Positions 15,613-24,705 of a stretch of 64,000 bases of DNA are shown here, in pieces. The DNA lies in assembly GCF_009671205.1 (NCBI RefSeq), contig NZ_CP045309.1, forward strand, positions 5,350,001-5,414,000. Direction: 5' to 3'. Origin of the DNA: Micromonospora terminaliae. Lineage in GTDB: Bacteria > Actinomycetota > Actinomycetes > Mycobacteriales > Micromonosporaceae. The notes beneath the pieces are model-generated. The model saw only the letters and a list, made by a program, of their open reading frames with translations, was not told the DNA's origin and searched no databases. The first letter of the stretch is position 1, and each line of letters starts with the position of its first letter. The translations under genes were made by a program, and so were the position numbers.

Positions 15613-16049
15613 GGCCGGAGGACGTCCCCGATGGGCCGTTGCTCATCGATACGGACGTCGTGAGCTATTGGCTGGTCGAAACCGAACTCGGCAAAGAATT
15701 CGCTACCCTCACGGCCGGCCACGAGCAGGCAGTAAGTTTCGCCACGTATGGAGAGCTGCTTGCGAATGCCCACCGCAGCCGATGGGGAGAGCGACGCATA
15801 GAGGCGCTACGGAATCAGCTCAAGTCCTTCGTGGTGGTGCCGTACAGCTCCCAAGTTGTGGACTTGTGGGCGGAGATGCACGCAAAGCTTTCCGGGCACC
15901 TTCAGAAGGGCGGAACTAACGACCTCTGGACCGCCGCCTGCGCGCTCACCCTACGTCCGCAACTACCGATCGTCACCAACAACTTGAGCGATTTCGGAAC
16001 GATTTCGAGAGCTTTCCCCGACCTTCGCCTCATCCACCCGAGGCTCTGA
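15609..16049 (+). CDS. PIN-domain ribonuclease, VapC-like toxin
   Basis: 146-aa PIN domain, a Mg-dependent ribonuclease fold. Acidic residues in the expected order: D14 in LLIDTDVVSY, E49 in ATYGELLANA, D105 in GGTNDLWTAAC and D128 in TNNLSDFG. The C-terminal NND/SDF pattern matches VapC-type toxins. GTG start inside GAGTGA of the upstream gene, with a four-base overlap. It would cleave RNA unless held inactive by its partner. It stabilises the element, or acts in defence, by inference. The gene converges with 16056 with only a few bases between. Confidence 0.82.
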   Translation: MRPEDVPDGPLLIDTDVVSYWLVETELGKEFATLTAGHEQAVSFATYGELLANAHRSRWGERRIEALRNQLKSFVVVPYSSQVVDLWAEMHAKLSGHLQKGGTNDLWTAACALTLRPQLPIVTNNLSDFGTISRAFPDLRLIHPRL

Positions 16050-16055
16050 CCAGGC

Positions 16056-16619
16056 TCAGGGTCCGTGGCATACGTCGGCGCGGACGTGTACTCCGCACCA
16101 CGGGGGCAGGTCGACGGACCAGACGCGCCAACCGCTGCCATCCTCGCGCAGCTCCCACCGCCAGGGATGATCGTCACCCGCGAGAAGGTGGGGGCCATCC
16201 CACCACACTGCGCGCACCTGCTCCACGACCGTTGCCCGGTCGTCGCCCTGGTGCTCGATGGTCATTTGTCCGACCGCCTCCAGCTTCGACGGTGGCCTCC
16301 CTGAGCTTGTCATCTCGGCGCGGTAGTCGCGCCACTGCTGCCGGAGCTCGTCATGACGGCGCTTCGCCAACACCCGCGACATCCCCAGCTCATCCCCGGC
16401 GCTGAGCTTCACGAACCACACCGTGACGGCTGCCTCCGGCGTCGCCTCACCTCGCTCCGCCTCCAGCTGCTTCCGCACTGCCCACGACGCGGGTACAGCA
16501 ACAAGGCCGGCGCAGACGATTGCCACGAGCGCTAAGAGCACCCACGGCCACCGCCGCGCCGGCCAAGCTCGCCGCACCCGGTGCGGCCGCCATCCCGGTA
16601 GTTCCTCCCCCATGGTCAT
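16056..16619 (-). CDS. membrane-anchored protein with NTF2-like C-terminal region
   Basis: 187 aa. A basic N-terminus (GWRPHRVRRAWPARRWP) precedes one membrane helix (WVLLALVAIVCAGLVAVPASWAV), followed by an extracytoplasmic domain of about 130 aa with EAAVTVWFVKLSAGDELGMSRVL and a Trp-rich end containing two Cys. Proteins of this design recur beside regulators in actinobacterial AICEs, and the fold resembles NTF2/VirB8-like domains, though this is a loose impression. TATGGT six bases before the ATG at 16619 points to a leaderless transcript. Confidence 0.55.
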   Translation of the reverse strand: MTMGEELPGWRPHRVRRAWPARRWPWVLLALVAIVCAGLVAVPASWAVRKQLEAERGEATPEAAVTVWFVKLSAGDELGMSRVLAKRRHDELRQQWRDYRAEMTSSGRPPSKLEAVGQMTIEHQGDDRATVVEQVRAVWWDGPHLLAGDDHPWRWELREDGSGWRVWSVDLPPWCGVHVRADVCHGP

Positions 16620-16649
16620 CTGCCGACCATACGAAGCGCCCGCGAGAGA

Positions 16650-17342
16650 TCAAAGACCTTCAAGGCGCACGAGGGCTTGAGCTATCTGCCGCATCGACGT
16701 GACCACAGCGTCCGCGCCCACAGCTTGGAACGCTGCTGTCTTCGCTGGCTTGTTGGCATACCCAATAACGCTGGCGCCCGCGGCTTTCGCCCCCTCGACG
16801 TCGGAGAGCGAGTCGCCGACCAACACACACCGCTCCGGGACGATCCCAAGAGATGCAGACGCGTCGAGGATCGGCGCGGGGTTCGGCTTCATGCGCGAGG
16901 GATCGGCGTAAGCCCGACCAACGATCCTGGCGACATGTTGGCTCAGTCGGTGCTCTCTCAGGTAGGTGTCTATCGCCTGCGGCGAGTTGTTGCTGACCAC
17001 TGCGATGGGCATGTTTAGCTGGCGCGCGGCCACGATTACCTCTCGCCCGTAGGCAGTTGGTTCCGCAGTCGACGCCGCCTTCACCTCCGCTGCGATCAAG
17101 GCATCTTCGACAAGGCGCGTCAACTCCTGGTCCGCCGAGTTGCCGGTCTCTCTCAGTACCTCCAGCGGGTCCGATTCTTCGGTTTGCTCGGCCGTGAGCG
17201 CCACGCCTTGGCTCGCCAGCAAGTCCAGGAGCTCCCTGGCAACCTGTGGCGCTGGGTAGTTGGCAAAGATGCTGCAAACCGGCCCGTCGAAGTCGAGCAG
17301 TAGGGCGCGTGCATCACTGCACAACTGCTCAAGGTCGGCCAT
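16650..17342 (-). CDS. HAD superfamily hydrolase
   Basis: 230-aa cytosolic phosphatase-like protein. Motif I is DFDGPV at 17-22 with the nucleophilic Asp, motif II is VVSNNS, the motif III Lys lies in RMKPNP, and motif IV is VGDSLSD. The insert between motifs I and II is helical, as in phosphoglycolate-phosphatase-type cap domains. Its ATG overlaps the TGA of the GntR gene (ATGA), so the two are coupled. The GntR-HAD pair is a recurrent unit in AICEs; the substrate is unknown, possibly a small effector sensed by the regulator. Confidence 0.82.
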   Translation of the reverse strand: MADLEQLCSDARALLLDFDGPVCSIFANYPAPQVARELLDLLASQGVALTAEQTEESDPLEVLRETGNSADQELTRLVEDALIAAEVKAASTAEPTAYGREVIVAARQLNMPIAVVSNNSPQAIDTYLREHRLSQHVARIVGRAYADPSRMKPNPAPILDASASLGIVPERCVLVGDSLSDVEGAKAAGASVIGYANKPAKTAAFQAVGADAVVTSMRQIAQALVRLEGL

Positions 17343-18208
17343 CACCCCTCGTACCGGTAGGCGATGGTCGACCACAGGGAGTCGAACCACTGGCGGGATG
17401 CCTCCACGAACTGGGTGCCGTGGGAGGTGTCGTCGTCGCTAACGGCGTAGTGGAAGAGCGGCACATCCTTGCCCATGAGGTCGTAGATGGCTGTCGGCTC
17501 GCCTTTGATGCTGACGGTTCGCTCGACCGCAGGGTAGAAGCCGAAGAAGACCTCTTCGTCGTTGAGCATGTAGAGCTTGAACTGAGGGGAGCCGCGGTGT
17601 ATCCGCACCTCGACAGTGGCCGAGCGGATCAGGCCGAGGTCGCCTAGTTCGGAGACCTGGTCGATGATGCCGTCGACCGCTCGCCGGGTGATCCGGTCGG
17701 CTCGTTCGCGTACCGCTGGATCATCGGCCTGCGTCTCAGCCCTCGCGGGGAGCGCCATCGGCACCGACATGTCGGAGACCAGCACGCGCACTGCGATCGT
17801 CTCGGGAGCGAGCCGGCCCACTCGGACCTTGTCCAACACCTCCGCGAGGGCATCCCGCAGGGTCTCGCCTGAGAAGCCGGCGAAGTCGATGGCTACGTGA
17901 GGTCGTTCAAACGCTGCTTCGATGTGGGGCCGTAGCTCGACCGCTCGTTGTGTCTGGGCGCGGACGAAGGCGCCGCTGCCCTGCCTGGTGATGATGAGGC
18001 GCTCCGAGCGAAGGATTTCCAGCGCTCGTTTGACAGTCTCGCGTGCTACCCCATATCGGGACGCGAGTTCGGGTTGCGACGGGAGCTTGTCGCCGGGCGC
18101 CAGTCGGCGCGTGAGGATGGCAGCCCGAAGCTTGTTCGCGATCTGCTGTGACGCTTGCTTCGGGTCATCGGGGTCAAGTCCCCCCAGGTAATCCCAGTGT
18201 TCAGCCAC
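17342..18208 (-). CDS. GntR-family transcriptional regulator, KorSA-like
   Basis: 288 aa. Winged helix-turn-helix at residues 18-85 (ANKLRAAILTRRLAPGDKLPSQPELASRYGVARETVKRALEIL, then the wing ITRQGSGAF), followed by a long C-terminal domain of unknown ligand. In pSAM2 the GntR protein KorSA represses the replication-transfer genes. Here the gene is divergent from the Pra-like gene, and repeated TAGCCAAG-type sites lie in between, so it probably represses that promoter and its own. It is coupled to the HAD gene. Confidence 0.85.
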   Translation of the reverse strand: MAEHWDYLGGLDPDDPKQASQQIANKLRAAILTRRLAPGDKLPSQPELASRYGVARETVKRALEILRSERLIITRQGSGAFVRAQTQRAVELRPHIEAAFERPHVAIDFAGFSGETLRDALAEVLDKVRVGRLAPETIAVRVLVSDMSVPMALPARAETQADDPAVRERADRITRRAVDGIIDQVSELGDLGLIRSATVEVRIHRGSPQFKLYMLNDEEVFFGFYPAVERTVSIKGEPTAIYDLMGKDVPLFHYAVSDDDTSHGTQFVEASRQWFDSLWSTIAYRYEG

Positions 18209-18225
18209 CCAACAAGGCTACTGCT

Positions 18226-18313
18226 GACTAGCCAAGCTAGGAAACTCCTTCTCCAACTCTTGACCTGACTAGCCAAGCACCCCTAACCTCAATGGCAAGC
18301 TACTTGGCTAGCC
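18226..18313. promoter_or_regulatory. operator repeats between the GntR gene and the AICE transfer operon
   Basis: GACTAGCCAAGC occurs twice in direct orientation (18226-18237 and 18267-18278, 41 bp apart). An inverted, partly matching copy, ACTTGGCTAGCC, is at 18302-18313. The third contains the perfect palindrome TGGCTAGCCA. Position in a divergent promoter region next to a GntR gene makes these the likely binding sites of that regulator. Confidence 0.65.
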
Positions 18314-18394
18314 AGGCAGGCCAAGCCTGGCGCATGAGTTCGGTCGGAACTCGTCCGATCGAACAGGAAGCGCCCAGCGCTAGAGGAGGAATCC

Positions 18395-18793
18395 ATGGCT
18401 CTTCGTGGTGGCACGCGGTTCTCGGTTCCGTTCGAGGCGGTTTTCCCTCACGGCGCGGTGTTCGTCCCGGACTCGATCGCGGAGGCGCAGGACTTCGACG
18501 AGAAGACGCGGATGCGGACGCCGAGCAAGGACAAGCTGACGGGCCAGCGGGTGTGGCAGTGCCGGGTGATGGACATGGACCCGGAGCTGGGCGCGCGGTC
18601 GCGTGAGGTGTCGATCAAGATCCTGGCCGATCACCAGCCGGTGCCGCCGGTGGGGCCGTTCCAGCCGGTGGAGTTCGAGAACCTGACGGTCACGCCCTAC
18701 GTGGGCAGCAACGGCCGGCTCGCGTTCTCGTACCGGGCGACTGCGCTGGTCGCGCCGAAGACCCTGGCCGAGTCGCGCGGTAAGGCTGCCTGA
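18395..18793 (+). CDS. AICE activator-type protein (Pra-like)
   Basis: 132 aa, ATG with a strong GAGGAGG site. The opening ALRGGTRFSVPFEAVFPHGAVFV and the later VEFENLTVTPYVGSNGRLAFSYRA match the pattern of proteins annotated in streptomycete AICEs as replication, integration and excision activators. I recognise the type but could not compare it with pSAM2 Pra itself. It is first in the operon that runs to int and is controlled from the operator region upstream. The next gene starts at the A of its TGA stop. Confidence 0.6.
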   Translation: MALRGGTRFSVPFEAVFPHGAVFVPDSIAEAQDFDEKTRMRTPSKDKLTGQRVWQCRVMDMDPELGARSREVSIKILADHQPVPPVGPFQPVEFENLTVTPYVGSNGRLAFSYRATALVAPKTLAESRGKAA

Positions 18794-19008
18794 TGGCCAC
18801 CTACGTCGCGGCGTCGGTGCACGTGAAGCCGGACACGGAGCTGTCGTTTCACGCCTACCCCGAGGACGACCGGGTGACGGTGGACCTCGGGCAGGTACCG
18901 GGCGCGGTGACGCTGTTCCTGCCTCGGTCGGAGATCGACCGGTTGGCCGGTGTGCTGGCTGAGGCGCGCGAGTCCCTGTCGGTCCCGTCCGTGAAGGCGG
19001 CGGCCTGA
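18793..19008 (+). CDS. small hypothetical AICE protein (71 aa)
   Basis: Start overlaps the previous stop by one base (TGATG). The product has strand-rich halves (VDLGQVPGAVTLFLPRSEID) and a helical end (LAGVLAEARESL). No function is recognised. Confidence 0.6.
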   Translation: MATYVAASVHVKPDTELSFHAYPEDDRVTVDLGQVPGAVTLFLPRSEIDRLAGVLAEARESLSVPSVKAAA

Positions 19009-19104
19009 TCCCTGATGTGGCGCGGGGCGGTCCTGGCCCTAGGAAAGCTTGACCGCCCCGCTGCCCTCTCCAAAACCCTCACGGCCTGGAAGGGCGGGTT
19101 CATC

Positions 19105-19275
19105 ATGCCTGTTTTCTTGGACTGGACGCGCGGTGGTGGTGCCGGCGAGTCGGTCCCGTGTGTCATCTGCAACCGGCCGACCATCTGCCGCAGTCCGGCG
19201 GGCAAGCCGGTGCACAAGGTCTGCGCCGAGCAGTGGACCGAGCAGCATCGCGCCGACCGGAAGGCGGTGGCCTGA
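19105..19275 (+). CDS. small zinc-ribbon-like protein (56 aa)
   Basis: Starts at the ATG at 19105; the frame before it is not coding-like. Cysteines in VPCVICNRPTICRS and VHKVCAEQW, plus a His, suggest one zinc site. Its TGA overlaps the start of the translocase gene (TGATG). Possibly DNA-binding or a partner of TraB, which is conjecture. Confidence 0.5.
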   Translation: MPVFLDWTRGGGAGESVPCVICNRPTICRSPAGKPVHKVCAEQWTEQHRADRKAVA

Positions 19276-20924
19276 TGGTGCGGGCTCCGCTGGTCAACTT
19301 CCGCCGTTTCCAGATCACCGCCCCGTGGCCGTTGGTCTGGACCCTCACCGGCCTGTTCCTGCTGTTCCGCCTCGCCGTGCTGGCGGTGCGCTTCGCCGTT
19401 TTCGCGGTAGGGCACTGGCGGGCCTGGCCGCTCGTCGCTTTCGCCGTGGTCGCCGCCGAGGTCTATGACTCGCACGGCTGGGTGCCTCACCTCCTGGTCC
19501 TCATCGTCCTCGGGGCTGCCGGCGGCCTGTGGTGGTGGCGGGCTCGGGACTCCTTCCACCGCCTGGTGGTGCTCCGGTCGGTGTCGGTGTGGCGCCGGTT
19601 GTGGGTGTACCGCCGGCAGTGGCACGAGGTGATGTCGCTGTGCGGCCTGGTGAAGAAGTACGACGGCGGCGAGAAACTGCCGCGGCTGCTGTCGGTGCGG
19701 TGCACCTACGCCACCGACGAACTCGTCCTGCGCATGCCGAAGGGGCAGAACCCGGAGGTGTACCAGAAGGCCGCCCGTGACCTGGCGTACTCGTTCGGCA
19801 CCCGCCACTGCCGGGTGTTCTCGGTGCGCCGGCAGGCCGCCCCGCACCGTTCCGGCCGGCTGGCTTGGCTGCTGCGGCTGGTCGACCGGGTGCGGTTCCG
19901 GGACCGGCCCCGGCATGTGTGGCTGGTGTTCATCCGCCGCGATCCGCTGACCCGCATCGTCGCGCCGCTGCCGGTCCCAGCTCGGCCGGACTTCACCGCC
20001 CTGCCGCTGGGTCTGCGGGAAGACGTGGCTGTCTACTGCGTGCGGCTGCTCGCCACGCACGTCCTGATCGGTGGCGCGACCCGCATGGGCAAGGGCTCCG
20101 TCATCTGGTCCCTTCTGCGGTCGCTCGCCGCCGGTATCCGGTCGGGACTGGTGCGGGTGTGGGCGATCGACCCGAAGGGGGGCATGGAGCTGTCCATCGG
20201 CCGGGGCCTGTTCTCCCGCTACGTCGATGACGACTGGTCGCGCATGGCGGACCTCCTGGAAGATGCCGTGGCTCGGATGCGGGCGCGTCAACAGGCGCTG
20301 CGCGGCAAGGTCCGAGTCCACACACCGACCGTGGATGAGCCGCTGATCGTCGTCGTTATTGACGAGATCGCCGCGCTGCTGGCGTTCCTCCCGGACAGCG
20401 AGATCCGCCAGCGGATCACCCAGGCGCTGGGGTTGCTGCTGTCCCAGGGTGCCGGCCTCGGCGTCCTGGTCGTGGCCGCCACCCAGGACCCGCGCAAGGA
20501 AGTCGTGTCTGTCCGGGACCTGTTCCCCACCCGCATCGCCCTCGGGCTGACCGAACGCGGCCACGTCGACCTGATCCTCGGCGACGGCGCGCGCGACCGC
20601 GGAGCCCTCGCGGATCAGATCCCGCTGTCGGCCAAGGGCGTGGGCTACGTCCTGCTCGACGGACAGCCCGAACCCGCCCGCGTCCGGTTCTCCTTCCTCG
20701 ATGACGAGCTGATCCGGGACATGGCCGCGACCTTCCCCGCCCCGCCGGAGGTCCAGCCCGAACCCGAAGCCGTCCCGGCCCCCGTGAAGCCGTCCCCGAC
20801 CAGCGGCAACGGCCGGCACGTCTACCGGCCCACCCTGCCGAAGCAGGCCGCGCCGCTGCTGCCCCCGTCCCTGCTCAACGCCCTGGACCTCAACACCACC
20901 CCGAACGGAGGTGAGCCGCGGTGA
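19275..20924 (+). CDS. FtsK/SpoIIIE-type conjugative DNA translocase (TraB/TraSA)
   Basis: 549 aa. Three N-terminal membrane helices (about 18-46, 50-62 and 70-88) anchor it. The motor domain carries Walker A GATRMGKGS at 267-275 and Walker B LIVVVIDE ending at 364. A sensor-like ATQDPRKEV follows, then LFPTRIALGLTE, the usual order for TraB-type proteins. These pump double-stranded plasmid DNA between mycelial cells, so a single protein replaces a type IV secretion system. The acidic/Pro-rich tail may carry the DNA-recognition end. It lies in the middle of a tightly overlapped operon. Confidence 0.9.
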   Translation: MVRAPLVNFRRFQITAPWPLVWTLTGLFLLFRLAVLAVRFAVFAVGHWRAWPLVAFAVVAAEVYDSHGWVPHLLVLIVLGAAGGLWWWRARDSFHRLVVLRSVSVWRRLWVYRRQWHEVMSLCGLVKKYDGGEKLPRLLSVRCTYATDELVLRMPKGQNPEVYQKAARDLAYSFGTRHCRVFSVRRQAAPHRSGRLAWLLRLVDRVRFRDRPRHVWLVFIRRDPLTRIVAPLPVPARPDFTALPLGLREDVAVYCVRLLATHVLIGGATRMGKGSVIWSLLRSLAAGIRSGLVRVWAIDPKGGMELSIGRGLFSRYVDDDWSRMADLLEDAVARMRARQQALRGKVRVHTPTVDEPLIVVVIDEIAALLAFLPDSEIRQRITQALGLLLSQGAGLGVLVVAATQDPRKEVVSVRDLFPTRIALGLTERGHVDLILGDGARDRGALADQIPLSAKGVGYVLLDGQPEPARVRFSFLDDELIRDMAATFPAPPEVQPEPEAVPAPVKPSPTSGNGRHVYRPTLPKQAAPLLPPSLLNALDLNTTPNGGEPR

Positions 20925-21226
20925 CCCCCGAATACTCCGACACCCCGGCCCGGATGCCCTACGCCGATGAACCCGATGAGCAAACCCCGGAGCCGCGTCG
21001 CTTCTACCGGCTGCGCGCCCCGCACGTCGACAAGACCTCGGTGCCGGTCACGGTCCGGGTCACGCCCGACGCGGATCTCTACGTCGCGGTCGGCTCCGGT
21101 CGGCGCCGCATGTACCTCACCCCCTCTGAGGCGTGGGCGCTGTGGCGCTGCCTGTCCGAAGCCGTGGCGTCGACCGGTGAGCCGCCGGAGTGGATCCGCG
21201 TGCACATCACCCCCACCACCCGCTGA
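20921..21226 (+). CDS. hypothetical AICE protein (101 aa)
   Basis: GTG start overlapping the translocase stop (GTGA). An acidic N-terminus (YADEPDEQTPEPRR) is followed by a beta-rich region (VPVTVRVTPDADLYVAVGSGRRRMYLT) and a helix (SEAWALWRCLSEAV). No function is recognised; similar position to small spread-related genes in other elements. Confidence 0.6.
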   Translation: MTPEYSDTPARMPYADEPDEQTPEPRRFYRLRAPHVDKTSVPVTVRVTPDADLYVAVGSGRRRMYLTPSEAWALWRCLSEAVASTGEPPEWIRVHITPTTR

Positions 21227-21244
21227 CCTGTCTTGGAGACCGTG

Positions 21245-21433
21245 ATGCGTACCCGTCGACTTGCCCGCCGACCGATCCGCCGAATCTGCCTCGACCTCGC
21301 CCACACCGACCCCGACCAGTCCTGCCCCTACTGCGCCCCCGACACCCAGGCCGCCGCGCTCCTCGACGCCGCGCTCACCCGGCACGCCGAGATCGCCGCC
21401 GAGGACGCCGAAGCGTGGGGGTGGGCCGCATGA
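21245..21433 (+). CDS. small protein with CxxC motif (62 aa)
   Basis: ATG at 21245 behind TTGGAG. Basic start MRTRRLARRPIRR, then DLAHTDPDQSCPYC and a helical tail. One CxxC with a nearby His could bind zinc. Its stop overlaps the next start (ATGA). Confidence 0.5.
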   Translation: MRTRRLARRPIRRICLDLAHTDPDQSCPYCAPDTQAAALLDAALTRHAEIAAEDAEAWGWAA

Positions 21434-21683
21434 GTCACCAACTGTGGTCCTGGCTGCTGATGGCTGTCGGCGTCACCGGCCTGTGGCTGGCCGGCAAACG
21501 CTCCTGGACCGGCTGGGCCGTGGGCCTCGCCGCGCAACTGCTCTGGCTGGCCTACTCGATCACCACCCGGCAGTGGGGGTTCCTCGTCTCCTGCTTCGTC
21601 TACGGCGCGGTCTACCTGCGCAACCTGAGCGCCTGGCTCCGCCCCACCCCCGCCCCGCCCCCGCCGGCCGAAAAGGTGACCCG

Positions 21684-21699
<16 letters not shown>
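21430..21699 (+). CDS. Spd-like small membrane protein (89 aa)
   Basis: Three short hydrophobic helices (QLWSWLLMAVGVTGLWLAG, WAVGLAAQLLWLAYSI and FLVSCFVYGAVYLRNL) and a Pro-rich end. Such small membrane proteins in AICEs and streptomycete plasmids assist plasmid spread through the mycelium. Overlaps the previous gene by four bases and the next by 16. Confidence 0.65.
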
Positions 21700-22312
<613 letters not shown>

Positions 22313-22316
<4 letters not shown>

Positions 22317-22750
22317 CCCGCACCCAGCTCGCCCGCCGCACCCACGCGCAGCACCGCGCCGGTGCCCTGACTCGCCGCATCGTCGGCACCCCTGCCGAGG
22401 TCGCCGCGACCGTCGCCGTCCTGCGGGACTCCGGCCGGCTGCTGTTCATGGACCGGACCCAGCAGACCGGCGCCGACCGGGTCACCGTCACCGTCCGGTT
22501 CCTCGACACCCCCGGCCCGGCTCCGGCTCCGGTGCGCCGGCTGCGCCGCGGCCCGGTCATCGCCGCCGTCACCGTCTCCACCGTGGGCGTGCTGGCTGGC
22601 GTCGGCTACCTCGCCGCCCAGCTCACCCACACCGTCCGGGCCGCCTTCCCCGGCGTTGTGGGCGTCGTCCTGGTCCTCGTCGTCCTCGCGCTCCTGCTGC
22701 GGCGCAAGACCCGGTGCGCCGGGCTGCACTGCGCCGGCTGCAACCACTGA
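22313..22750 (+). CDS. hypothetical AICE membrane protein (145 aa)
   Basis: ATG overlapping the previous TGA (ATGA). A soluble N-terminal half (LTRRIVGTPAEVAATVAVLRDSGRLLFMD and TVTVRFLDTP) precedes two membrane helices (VIAAVTVSTVGVLAGVGYLA and VVGVVLVLVVLALLL) and a Cys-rich end CAGLHCAGCNH that could bind metal. Function unknown; location suggests a role in transfer or spread. Confidence 0.6.
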
Positions 22751-22755
22751 CCGCC

Positions 22756-22977
22756 ATGACCGCCGAACGGCCCACCTACTGCGCCCGCTGCCGTAGGTGG
22801 GCCACGGCCCTCATCGAAGCCGGCCAACCCGGCACCGGCCGCTACCGCGCCGAGACCGCCTGCCCCCGCCACGAACCCGCCGCCCACCGCTGGGCCGGCC
22901 GACTCGGTCCTACCCGCTCCACCCCGATCGGCTCCGCACAACCCGCCCTGTTCGATCTCCCGGAGGTGACCCGTTGA
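22756..22977 (+). CDS. small Cys-containing protein (73 aa)
   Basis: ATG at 22756, five bases after the previous stop. YCARCRRW gives one CxxC, and CPRHEPAAH adds Cys and His, a plausible zinc finger. Its stop overlaps the TTG start of the replication gene. Confidence 0.5.
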   Translation: MTAERPTYCARCRRWATALIEAGQPGTGRYRAETACPRHEPAAHRWAGRLGPTRSTPIGSAQPALFDLPEVTR

Positions 22978-24692
22978 CCGCCCCGACCCTGCCCGGCCTC
23001 ACCCCCGCCCCCGACCCGGAAACCGTCGCGGCCGCTGTCGCGCCGGCGCCGGGCTCCCGTGCCGCCCGCCTTGCCCTGCCCATGTCCCGGCGAGTCCTGA
23101 CCGAGATGGCCGCCGAGTACGGCGTCTGTCTGCGACCGGTCACCCTGCGCCGCACCGACCTGCACACCGGCCAAACCGAAGTCATCGACCTGCCCTGCGG
23201 CACCACCCGCGAAGACAAGTGCCCACCCTGCGCCAACCGTGCCCGTCGACTCCGGCAGACCCAGATCCAGGAGGGCTGGCACCGCACCGACGAACCCGTC
23301 CCCAGCCCGAACCCGGCGACCGAGGAACAGCGAGAGCTGGTCATGCTCCGCGCTCATCTGGAATTCGCCCGCGACGAAGCCCAACGGGCCGCCCAGTTCG
23401 ACCAGGTACCCGCGATCGATCAGGCCATCACCGAGGTAGAGGAAGCCATCGCCGCCGAAGGGCTCCGCGGTGCCATCGCTCCCTCGCACGAGCAGGACGA
23501 CAACCACGGTCGGCGCAAGCGCTCCACCCGCCGCCGCCAGGACGCACCCGACCTGCCCCGCAAGAAGGTCGAACCCCGCACGGTCGGGAAGGTCTACACC
23601 GCGCCGGACGGCACCCAGCACCGGCCATCCATGTGGCTGTCGCTCACCCTCGACACCTACGGGCGGGTCCTCCCCGACGGCACGCCCGTTGACCCGGACA
23701 CCTACGACTACCGGCGAGCAGCGTGGGATGCGGTGCACTTCGCCCGGCTGCTGGATCGGTTCTGGCAGAACCTGCGCCGCTGCGTCGGCTGGAACGTCCA
23801 ATACGCCGGCTGCGTCGAGCCGCAACGCCGCCTCGCCCCACACGCGCACTTCGCCATCCGAGGCACCATCCCCCGGGCCGTGCTGCGGCAGGTCGCCGCG
23901 GCCACCTACCACCAGGTGTGGTGGCCACCCGCTGACGAGCTGGTGTACTCCCTCGACCGGCCGCCCGTGTGGGACGGCGACCGCGGGGAGTGGGTCGACC
24001 GCGACACCGGCCAGCCGCTGACCTCGTGGGCTGATGCCCTGGACCTCATCGACACCGACCCCGACGCCACCCCGGCGCACGTGGTCCGCTTCGGTGCCCA
24101 GGTCCACGCCGAAGGCGTCACCCCCGGCACCGTCCATGCCAACCGCACCATCGGCTACATCACGAAATACATCACCAAGTCCGCGGCCGACTGCCACAAG
24201 GCGGCCAGCGACCGCCAGCGGGACCACCTCGACCGGCTATGGCAACAGCTCCGGGTCACCCCGTGCAACGAGCGGTGCGCCAACTGGCTGCTCTACGGCA
24301 TCCAACCGAAGAAGGCACACGGGCGCCTGCAAGCCGGCCGGTGCAAGGGCAAAGTCCACCAACGGGCCACCCTCGGCATCGGCGGCCGACGCATCCTCGT
24401 CTCCCGCGACTGGTCCGGAAAGACCCTCGCCGACCATCGCGCCGACGCCCGCGCCTGGGTCCGCCGACTCCTCGGCATCACCACCGGCGCCGACGACACC
24501 GACCCCGTCGACCAGGAAGACCCGCCCGTCTACGCCTGGGAACTCGCCCGCCCGGAAGACCCCGACATCCCACCCCTGCAACACCGACTCCTGCGAGCCC
24601 TGTCCCAGCGCGCCCAATGGAAAGCCGCCCTACTGGCCGCCAGAGACAGGCCGTCACCCGATCCAGCACTGCCCACCGACCAGCCCGCCTGA
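22974..24692 (+). CDS. replication initiator, RepSA-like (rolling-circle type)
   Basis: 572 aa from a TTG start with GGAGGT six bases upstream, overlapping the previous stop (TTGA). An N-terminal Cys pair region (CGTTREDKCPPC, about 75-86) is followed by a charged linker. The initiator core then has the MWLSLTLDTYG strand (220-230), RLAPHAHFAIRG with the His-x-His pair (H290, H292) and IGYITKYITKS (393-403) with candidate nicking tyrosines Y395/Y399. This matches HUH-type rolling-circle initiators used by pSAM2-like AICEs after excision. The origin is usually within or next to the gene; I could not place it. Confidence 0.85.
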   Translation: MTAPTLPGLTPAPDPETVAAAVAPAPGSRAARLALPMSRRVLTEMAAEYGVCLRPVTLRRTDLHTGQTEVIDLPCGTTREDKCPPCANRARRLRQTQIQEGWHRTDEPVPSPNPATEEQRELVMLRAHLEFARDEAQRAAQFDQVPAIDQAITEVEEAIAAEGLRGAIAPSHEQDDNHGRRKRSTRRRQDAPDLPRKKVEPRTVGKVYTAPDGTQHRPSMWLSLTLDTYGRVLPDGTPVDPDTYDYRRAAWDAVHFARLLDRFWQNLRRCVGWNVQYAGCVEPQRRLAPHAHFAIRGTIPRAVLRQVAAATYHQVWWPPADELVYSLDRPPVWDGDRGEWVDRDTGQPLTSWADALDLIDTDPDATPAHVVRFGAQVHAEGVTPGTVHANRTIGYITKYITKSAADCHKAASDRQRDHLDRLWQQLRVTPCNERCANWLLYGIQPKKAHGRLQAGRCKGKVHQRATLGIGGRRILVSRDWSGKTLADHRADARAWVRRLLGITTGADDTDPVDQEDPPVYAWELARPEDPDIPPLQHRLLRALSQRAQWKAALLAARDRPSPDPALPTDQPA

Positions 24693-24705
24693 CGGAGAGG
24701 ACCAC

